A stretch of DNA of 64,000 bases from Heterodera schachtii. Its lineage: Eukaryota; Nematoda; Chromadorea; Rhabditida; Heteroderidae. Location of the stretch: assembly GCA_023374025.1 (NCBI GenBank), contig SIJG01000007.1, positions 2,546,636-2,610,635 of the forward strand, given 5' to 3'. The stretch's first letter is position 1. The number at the start of each line of letters is the position of its first letter. This document shows positions 56,276-64,000 of the stretch, one piece after another. Below the pieces are notes generated by a model that saw only the letters and a program-made list of their open reading frames with translations, was not told the DNA's origin and made no database searches. The position numbers and the translations under genes were made by a program.

Positions 56276-56414
56276 TTTAATTTAAGAGTATTGTTCTGAT
56301 TTAATATTTTTTTTATTAAGTCACTTTTTCTATTTCCAATTTCAAACAAAAAATCGATCAGCGAGTTAATTAATTAAGGTAAAAATTAAAAGCAATTTTA
56401 ATTAAGTAGAGGAT

Positions 56415-56645
56415 TATTTCTGGTATTTTTCGAATTCGCCATTCCATTCATATTCATTAAATGCTTCCCACTTTTGGCACATTGCCAATTCTTTTGCATA
56501 AAATACAAAAGGCTAAGATGATCTACATATTTTTGTGAATAAACTTCCTTGGGTTTCTTTTCTTTAACGAATCTGTAAAATGTCTCAAAATGAGTAGCTT
56601 GGTCTTTTACAAACGTATAAATAAAGCATCTTTTTCAGCGTGAAA
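56415..56645 (-). pseudogene. Secreted-family exon 3 fragment
   Basis: On the minus strand: EKDALFIR-like start, frame break, then HLSLLYFMQKNWQCAK-like sequence and FNEYEWN, ending before the CQKYRKYL motif. A diverged, broken remnant. Confidence 0.65.
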
Positions 56646-58060
56646 CTTCTTACTCTTCCAACTGCCATATTAATAGAACAAAAAGCGAGAATCACTTACT
56701 AAAACAAAAGCACATACATGAGAAATGTGAAATTTTTTGAAATTTAATTTTCGAGTTTTTTTGTTCGAATCCGGGGGTTCGGGATTTGAATTGGGTCGAA
56801 ATGGGTGTCAGAATTAAATTCTCCGCTTTGAAAACCCCCTAATTCAAATTCTGTATTAAAAATAACTTTTATAGTACGTTTAATATATTCTTGCCTCATT
56901 GAAAAATAATTTTTTTTATGTTAAACTTGTGTTGCTACCCTGGTAAGCGTGCAACATTAGTAAAAAATTGAAATTTTTGTATACTCTCTCTTTTTTCAAA
57001 TTTTTGCATTCTTTAATTAAAATAATAAATTTCTTAAGTTTGCCCTTGGAAACGGGGCTTAATCCTACTCTCAAATATTGCGTGTCCTTAAAATGGGAAA
57101 ACACTTCTTTTTTTTTTGTGAAGAATGAAATTTTACTGTGAAAATTTATGTAAAAATTTTGCTCAGTTTTGTTATTATTTTGCATCAAACCGAACATTTG
57201 TCAGGGTAAATTTTAAAAAGTGAAATGAAAAATATCCAAAGTTTTTATAAATTATGGAAGGTGTGGAAAAATTTATTCATATTAAAAACATAAATTTTAC
57301 TATGCAATATAAAAAGAATATTTTTAAAAGAAAAATCATAATAAAATATTTAATTTAATTTAAAAAATCACTTAATATTTTTGCGTCAAATATTGAATTC
57401 AGCCCTTTTTAAATTAAAATTTTTATTGAAAATATCATTTGAAAATGCAAAAAAATGATGAAAAAAGAATGCTCTTTGTTCTGAATATGATAAACAAATT
57501 TGGCAATTTCATTTCATCGCCATTTTCATTAAAAAAATTGCCTTGGGTTCCTTCAAATCAGGGCTCTTCTGATTATGTTATTTTTTAATTTAGTAATTAA
57601 TTTTTATCTTTAAATGCGAAAATTATTTCATTTGTATTCGTTTTTCAGTAACTCAAACTAAATAAAGTGAAATTTTAAAGAAAAAATTTAAACAAAAATT
57701 AAAGCGAGAAAATAATTGAAATAAATTAAGCTAAAATTGAATTTTTATCGATTACAGTCAATAAAATATCTTCCAATAAATATTGGCTTCACCAATGGTG
57801 GAAATTGTTTCGGCACCTTCGGGATGCTTAATAAATGAAAATGAATTGGGACAGGTGAATTTATTTTGAATGTTATGCTGAGAAAATGAAATGAAAATTT
57901 GAAATTAATCCATTTTTAATTTTATTTAAATATAATAAATGAACTTTATAAATGTAGTAAAATGAAAAGCAAAAGTGGAAACAGAAGGAATATCATTGAA
58001 AATTGAAAAGAAAATGCAAAATAAATCGAAAAATATTGGAAAATGTCAGAAAAAGACAGA
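56646..58060. other. Spacer, no gene recognised
   Basis: 56745-56850 carries one arm of the foldback family. The open frame 56916-57197 (-, 93 codons) is Lys/Phe-rich and shows nothing recognisable. 57480-57610 matches the A/C-type 3' flank. 57880-58060 is the D/F/I-type 3' flank of copy J in reverse, up to the insertion site. Confidence 0.5.
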
Positions 58061-58760
58061 TGCTGGTATTCATAATGCTAACTATCTGTAGATAAATCTC
58101 TAGCTGTAGATAAACCGGTATTCATAATGCTAATGATTAAAATCCGTATTCATAATGTTGCTCTCTTCTCAAAAAAATCCGTATCTTCAGCTGCAGATAC
58201 CCTTGGTATTCATAATGCTAAGGATAGGGTAGCGGCAGCCTAGCTGCAGCTGAAATTCCCTATCCTCATCGAGGTGAGGATAGTTGCGACAGAAATGTCA
58301 ATTAAAATCACAAAAATAAGTTAATAAATTGAAAAATTGTTCTATTTAATTTTTAATACTTGTAAAAAATTTTTTTATGATGATTGAACAAAAAATCCTA
58401 AGTTCGAAATTTTCGACCTTTCTAGTTCGGGTTAGGAATTGGTTGAAATAAATGATAGATTCATGATCAGCGACCCCGAAAACCCCCAGGAATAAGTTTT
58501 TACGGCCTTTTATAACAAAAATTTTGCTAACTAAATTTGACTTGGAAAATTTCTCTTCTTTGGCGATAGAAAAGAAAAAAAGATGTGTGACGAGAGAGTA
58601 GCTGAGGATGGGTATCTGCAGATAAAAAAATCTTCAGCTGCAGATAGTTAGCGCTAGCATTATGAATACGGATTTTATCTGCAGATTATTTTATCTGCAG
58701 CTACCCTATCCGCATATCCTTAGCTGCAGATAACTATCCTTAGCATTATGAATACCAGCA
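58061..58760. mobile_element. TIR element inserted in the 3' flank of copy J
   Basis: A perfect 21-bp terminal inverted repeat (TGCTGGTATTCATAATG... and its complement ending CCAGCA) at 58061-58081 and 58740-58760. The interior holds many short palindromes (ATCTGCAGAT, CAGCTGCAG, CCTATCC...GGATAGG), further GTATTCATAATGCTAA copies near the left end, and a fragment of the foldback family (58400-58500). It has no transposase. The paralogous flank of copy I reads GACAGAAACATG straight through, against GACAGA-element-AGAGAAACATG here, so the insertion is younger than the duplication. The superfamily is not certain. Confidence 0.88.
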
Positions 58761-58948
58761 AGAGAAACATGTTCAATGAAAAATGGGCATTTCTATAGCA
58801 TATCGAATTGAATTTAATCAAAATTGAAAAAATATCTTTGAATTTTAATAAAATATTTTTTAGCTAAACACCCAATGCTATAGAAATTCCAATAACCAGG
58901 AAATAGGAAATTATCTGCCAAAAGCCCAAATTTTGTGACACCAAAAAA

Positions 58949-60706
58949 TTATGAAAATGGCGACGAATTAAAAGTGCCAAATTTGTCATCAAATTCAGCT
59001 TCCAGCAGATTGTATGTTTCTCCATTCTTTGCTGCATTTTCAATTGCTTTTTCCAATTTTGCCTTTTCAAACTTGGCATTTTCTTTTGTATTTTCATACA
59101 TTTTTTTCATTATTTGCTCAAATTCTTGCCGAAGATTGTCTTCCAATATGTTTGATAAATGTAAAATTTTCTTTCCCTTTTTTTGCACATTTTTTGGTGC
59201 GTTAATTTTTTCCAAAATATTATGTTTAAATTTGTTAAACCAACTTTCCTCTTCTTTAATTTCATAATTCAATTCCATCTCATTAACCAAATTCAGTTCA
59301 TAGGAATTGATATTCATCAATGTGTTGTTATCCTTTTGCCAAAAACATTGCGAAATATCATTAAGTTGTATGATGACTTCAGCTAACGTAGTATTTCCAT
59401 TATTCATAAAGATTGGCTTAACCCATGGAAATTTATGGGCCAATTCATTGCTTTTACCTTAAATAATTATTATTATATTTAAAATCTTAATTTAAAATAA
59501 AACCTTCAACATAAAGTCGGAATAAATATTCGTTCAAAATGTCCAAATATTTGCGATACTTTTGGCATTCTGTCCGTTTATATTCATCAAAATTCTTTCC
59601 AATTTTGGAGCATTGCCAATTCTTTCTCATCAAATACACAACGCCAAGATGAGCCTCAATTATTTGTTGCCAATGCTCTTTCATTTTCTCATTTTCGTAT
59701 AAGCCATAAGCGATCAGGTGTTTATCATACCAATGAATATTTCCATTCTTTTTCAATTGATTTAAATAATTTGAAGATTCTTCCGCCATTTTAAAAAATT
59801 TCTCGGAATTTGTCGCTAATCCTTTGACAAATTCCGAAAATAAAGCATCTTTAGTCTAAATTTTGAATTTATTTAATTTTCATTAAATGTTAAGTCTCAC
59901 CCATATCCATTTATCATCGAATTTTGAATACAAAATTATCCAATGTTTGTCATTAATTTCATCATAGTATTCTTGTTCTTTTTTTGTTCTTTCTTCCGCT
60001 TTTTTTAACATTTCCTCCAAATTTTTATTAAAATTTTGTCGGATTTTTCGGTCTAAAATTTCATTTGTTTGGCATTCATTCGCTGTGTCAATTTCCAATT
60101 GCAAAATCATTTCATTCATTGGCAATTTTTGTTCATAATTTAATCTCTCCTCATTCAACAATTTTGGTTCAAAATCATTAGCGAACAGTTCGTTTAATTT
60201 ATATTCATAAATTTCACTCCAAGATTTAAAATAAAATTTCGAAATTCTGACCAGACAATTCAACGCATAAATTATTGGTCCTTCAATTTCACTTCGGTAT
60301 TTAAATACAAATTTTGGCTTCACTGTTTGAATTCCGGCGTATTCTCTGTACAAATATTCATACAAAATGTCCAAATATTTGCGATATTTTTGGCATTCTG
60401 TCCGTTCATATTCTTCAAATTCATCCGCAATTTCGTCACATTGCCAATTCGTTCTCATAAAATACACAATGCCAAGGTGTGCTTCATATTTTTGCATTGA
60501 ATAATCACTAATTTGCATTTTTTGATGACCTTTCATAAACGAAATGAGCATTTTGTCCTCAACCTAATTAATGAAAATGGATTAGTAAATAATTACTCTA
60601 TTCAATTAAAACTCACCGATGGAATTGCATTTAAAATTGAAATTAAAAAATGAGGCGCAATAATAATAATAATAATAAAAGAAATTAAGGAAAAACAATA
60701 AAACAT
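58949..60706 (-). CDS. Secreted two-unit family protein, copy J
   Basis: Exons in coding order: 60706-60617, 60563-59901, 59855-59504, 59457-58949; phases 0, 0, 1; 537 aa, every frame open. Residues 1-30 are a signal peptide with an ATT-repeat (poly-Ile) core. Residues 31-251 are unit 1: EAHLGIVYFMRTNWQCDEI, CQKYRKYLDILYEYLYREYA, VKPKFVFKYR, NCLVRISKFYF, LLNEERLNYEQKLPMNEM, IRQNFNKNLEEMLKKAEER. Residues 252-537 are unit 2: TKDALFSEFVKGLATN, EAHLGVVYLMRKNWQC, CQKYRKYLDI, then VKPIFMNNGN, SQCFW, LNLVNEMELNYEIKEEE, NLRQEFEQIMKKMYENTKEN, ending SSPFS. Exon 4 is nearly identical to that of copy I on the other strand. This is the cleanest full-length member and the best reference. Function unknown; probably secreted and helical with paired cysteines. 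Confidence 0.85.
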
Positions 60707-61762
60707 TGTTTTATTTTTCTAAAAGAAGAATTTTTTAATCAAAATTGCAATTTTTCATTTAGATAAACATTTAGGCCATTTTTATAAAACTAAATTAAAT
60801 TTCATATAAAAGTTTCATTAGTGGTGATTAATAAATCCCAACAAATTTTCAAAAATTTTACAACAAAACTCCTATTTTTCTTAAAAAATTGGTAAATAAT
60901 CTCATAGCTCCCAAACTCAACACATGTAAAAAAAAAGTCAGAATCGATTTAGACGGCCCAAAATAATGAGAAAAATGCAAATTATGCAGCGTTTCCAATG
61001 GACATTTCAGTACCCGATTTTTTTGCTTGGAAAATTGCGAGCCCATCTATAATTTGCTTTTTTTAATCCCTTTTTGCTTTTTTAAATCGATTAAAATTGT
61101 TAAATCGACTCATTTATGGATAAAATCTTCAACAAATTGCACAAATTTTAGCTTTTTTCATAGTAAAATTGGCTCAAATTCCTAAAATTTGGTCATTTTA
61201 TTTGTGCACAAATTGCATTCAAATTAAAAATATGGTGAAAAATGTAAAAAACCAAAAAATTCGCCGCCAGAGAAAATTAAACCTTAAAAAATAAAAAATT
61301 CACGGTTACGGTTACGAAAACCGTGCATTTCACGGTTTTTTGGATCACGGCGCACTTCTAAGCACAAGTAAAACCTTTTGCCATATTTAAAATGATAAGA
61401 AAGTGCTCAATTTTCTCTAATGGCTGAGAATCAAAAATTCGCTATAACATCGAATGGGAACTGAGCTGTTCAACTCTATTATTTTTATAAATTTGCAATT
61501 CCGAAATTTAATTGGTCCGTTGCTTAAAAGTTTCGATTTTTATAAACTTATAGAAAATTAGAAATTGCAGAATTATAATAAAGCATTTTCTAAATTTTCA
61601 ATTTTTATAAAATGGAGCCCAGGGAAGAAAAATTTGTGAATTAATGGTAAGGACAATTCATATAGGGGCATTTAAAAAGATATTATTTCAACTAAAATAT
61701 CAATAGAAAAATTTAAAATTAATATGAATATATTTATTAGCATTAATTCAAATTCAAAGGGA
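60707..61762. repeat. Co-duplicated 5' flank of copy J (reverse)
   Basis: Reverse-complement homologue of 30926-33047 and 51716-53655, without the ~470-bp segment that includes the GGTCTCG block: AAGGTTTTAC joins TTGTGCTTAGAAGTGCGCC directly. The CACGGTTTTCGTAACCGTGAA hairpin motif is kept. No gene. Confidence 0.85.
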
Positions 61763-62200
61763 GAGGAAAATTCAACGAAAATATCAATAAAATAAAAACT
61801 AATATATCAACAATGGAATCAGTTTTATATGAAAATAATATATTTCCATTTTTACGATTCATATTAGAGGAAAATTCAACGAAAAATCAATAAAATAAAA
61901 ACTAATATATCAATAATGGAATCAGTTTTATATGAAAATAATATATTTCCATTTTTACGATTCATAGAGAGAGGAAAATTCAACGAAAATATCAATAAAA
62001 TAAAAACTAATATATCAACAATGGAATCAGTTTTATATGAAAATAATATATTTCCATTTTTACGATTCATATTAGAGGAAAATTCAACGAAAAATCAATA
62101 AAATAAAAACTAATATATCAATAATGGAATCAGTTTTATATGAAAATAATATATTTCCATTTTTACGATTCATATTAGAGGAAAATTCAACGAAAATATC
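61763..62200. repeat. ~104-bp tandem repeat, four units
   Basis: Units of GAGGAAAATTCAACGAAAAT, TCAATAAAATAAAAACTAAT, ATGGAATCAGTTTTATATG and ATTTCCATTTTTACGATTC, starting near 61763, 61867, 61971 and 62075. The reverse of the unit found twice in each arm of the 3.1-kb duplication. Confidence 0.92.
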
Positions 62201-62514
62201 AATAAAAATAAATGAAAAAATTTTGGTTTTTTAATTATATTTGTTAGAATTAGTAATGTAAAAAATAGAAATATTCATAAAAAATAAAATAGAACCAAAT
62301 TTTGTAAAATTAAATAAACACTTAATGCTTGTAAAGTCAGAGACAACTATTATTTTAAAGCAAGTGCAGTCTTATTTTCATAATTATTTCAAGGCTTATA
62401 ATTGTTACCCGCCCTCCCCTCACCAGACATTCGGAGGTCATGGATAATTATATTGAACCATTGAGGGGTGTTTGGGTGACTAATTAGTTGATAATTAATT
62501 GTTTATTGGTAATT

Positions 62515-62700
62515 AGTGTGTATAAAATTCTGTATGGCTGAGACATTTGTGCCAATTAGTGTGTATAAAATTCTGTATGGCTGAGACATTTGTGCCAATG
62601 TGGATGGGCGTGGAAACATGGGAATGACTAAGCCTAAACCCTGAATGGGAGGGGGAATGATTGACAGTTTTACTAAAATATTATTTCTAATTTGCACTTT
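62515..62700. repeat. Dispersed repeat R3, copy 2
   Basis: As 56125-56275, but its first ~43 bp (AATTAGTGTGTATAAAATTC, TGGCTGAGACATTTGTGCC) are tandemly duplicated. 62211-62514 before it is AT-rich with a GC patch CCCGCCCTCCCCTCACC and holds no gene. Confidence 0.85.
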
Positions 62701-63324
62701 TTCTTTTTTGTTTTATTTTAACGAAATATTATGGAAATAGACCTAATTGTTTAAAGTCAATATATGTCAAATATTAATAAAGCAAATATTGCCAAATTGA
62801 TTAATAAAAGCAATTATAGAGAAAATTTATGAAATTTTAAATTAATTATATAAAATGCGGGCTTTTGGCTGATCATTTTCCACTTCCTGTTTGTTTTTGA
62901 CATTTCTATAGCAAATGCAATGTATCTGTCGTTTTCCATTTTAAGCTTTTTTATACATTTTTCTTTTTTCATATTTTTGTAATAAAAAACAGACATATTA
63001 TGATGAATTAATAATTCATGTTCGTTAAATTTTTCAAAAATTAGAACGATTAAAAGTGGATGAGAACCAGCGAGAGTGAGAGCTCAACCACTAGTTTTTC
63101 ATTTTTTTCGAGTTAACCAAACTCAATTAACTTTATTTCATTTTATTTATATTTTTCAATTAAAACATTTACAAAAATGTGTTCTAAAATTTAGGATGTT
63201 TTCTTTTCAGATAGCTTTTCTCCAAATACAGGACAAATCAGCATATTCAGATTGAATGGCAACTGTATAATTCGGCAAATTTTTTATTTATTATTTTTTT
63301 AAATTAAAATCTTTAAATAATCAT
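62701..63324. other. AT-rich spacer
   Basis: 62850-62900 contains GGGCTTTTGGCTGATCATTT, like the family 3' flank. 63190-63250 repeats GTTTTCTTTTCAGA...GCTTTTCTCCAAA found near 50590. No gene. Confidence 0.5.
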
Positions 63325-63590
63325 TAGAGCACGACTAATAAGGCACCAAAAATCGAGAAAAAGGCACGATAATAGGCACCAAAAAATTGAAAAAGGCATG
63401 AAAAGGCACGAAAATCCCAAAAAAAAAACATTAAAAAAGGCATTTAAATTTTATTTTATTAAGGATTTTTAGGGAGAAAAACACGTAAAACTTAATCAAT
63501 AAAATTTAATTTTGGTCATTTAAATGATTTTAATATTTTATAATGTTTTTAGAATAAGGAAATTTTAAACCTAGAATTTTTTATCAAGAA
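63325..63590. repeat. Dispersed repeat R1, copy 2
   Basis: AAGGCACGAAAA / AATAGGCACCAAAA iterations followed by AAAACACGTAAAACTTAATC and TTTTGGTCATTTAAATGATT, matching 7465-7720. Confidence 0.8.
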
Positions 63591-63713
63591 AAAAAAATGA
63601 ATTTTGGCCATCAATTTTTGAGAAAATTTTTTTTCAATTCTTTTATAAATATGCGTTCCCCGAAATATTCAATTTTTATACTTTCGGTGCGCGAAACATT
63701 TTGTGTATTTAAG

Positions 63714-63785
63714 TGTATCTCCGCCCGAGGCTACAAAATCCCTTACCTGTGCGGTTCGACCCAATGCCGTGGTTGCCGCAACTGA
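63714..63785 (+). other. Possible terminal exon with post-SET-like motif
   Basis: After a GTATTTAAG acceptor the frame reads CISARGYKIPYLCGSTQCRG then CRN and stop. LCGSTQCRG resembles the CxCGSxxCRG motif that ends many SET-domain methyltransferases, but the first cysteine is Y. No SET core is visible upstream in this window. GC content rises locally. It could be a stray exon of a SET gene or chance. Confidence 0.25.
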
Positions 63786-63849
63786 TTCGAATGCGTGCAT
63801 TCCATTTTTAATTCATAATTGAATTTCACTATATTTTGAGGTATTTAAA

Positions 63850-64000
63850 AATATATTAAGTAAAAAATAGATTTGGATAATCCTACTGACTAATTTTTAA
63901 ATATGCATTATTATTTAATAATAATATATAAATTTTATAAGTAAAAAAAGATTTGGATAATCCTACTGATGATCAATCATTTTATTAATTGCATTATTAT
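63850..64000. repeat. Diverged satellite units, inverted relative to 1-4175
   Basis: Two segments, GATTTGGATAATCCTACTGA (63871-63890) and GATTTGGATAATCCTACTGATGATCAATC (63950-63978), are the reverse complement of the left satellite's GATTGATCATCAGTAGGATTATCCAAATC. They are spaced 79 bp apart, close to the 82-bp period, and the downstream TAATTGCATTATTAT also matches the unit in reverse. The array may continue beyond the window. Confidence 0.85.

Noticed and set aside
56916..57197. 93-codon minus-strand frame
   Set aside because: Low-complexity Lys/Phe composition, no motif, no splice context and no duplicate under constraint.

Overview
The window is eukaryotic and almost certainly from a nematode. 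It is about 70% AT and rich in interspersed repeats. It has small spliceosomal introns (down to 40 bp) with GT donors and TTTCAG, TTTAG or TTTAAG acceptors, a metazoan tetraspanin gene, and a Ty3/gypsy element with a two-zinc-knuckle Gag. The base composition and the large family of secreted proteins resemble a root-knot or other plant-parasitic nematode; that is an inference, not something the sequence proves.

Layout. Positions 1-4175 are an 82/83-bp satellite with higher-order structure. From 4.2 to 8.5 kb lie gene-family remnants, minisatellites and a hAT-type miniature transposon with perfect 8-bp target duplications. A complete nine-exon tetraspanin (8587-12566, +) follows; its longest introns are filled with foldback and minisatellite-bearing elements. 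From 14.5 to 60.7 kb the window is dominated by one unrecognised family of secreted proteins. I count ten sizeable copies, named A to J here. A (+), B (-), I (+) and J (-) look intact; C, D, E and F are broken; G and H are fragments. There are also at least ten isolated exon remnants. Between the copies sit two tRNA-like sequences in an intron of B, a third tRNA-like sequence at 37.4 kb, a defective Ty3/gypsy element (28.3-30.1 kb), and a composite GC-rich element with a 30-bp minisatellite between direct repeats (46.1-49.8 kb). The right edge (63.85-64.0 kb) holds diverged copies of the left-edge satellite in inverted orientation.

The secreted family is the main biological content. Each full-length copy has four coding exons with fixed intron phases (0, 0, 1): a signal-peptide exon of 25-30 codons, one large exon, and two further exons. 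Reading the proteins shows that the large exon and the last two exons together encode the same two-module unit twice (an N module with NWQC and CQKYRKYL motifs, then a helical C module with a LxNExxLNYE motif). Full-length proteins (498-549 aa) are therefore tandem dimers of the unit, and copy I (273 aa) has collapsed to one unit by recombination between its halves. Copies come with shared flanks (about 2 kb upstream, 0.5-1 kb downstream), lie on both strands, and span all stages from intact gene to solitary exon. This is a birth-and-death gene cluster. I do not recognise the family; a role as secreted or effector-like proteins is inference from the signal peptide, paired cysteines and rapid turnover only.
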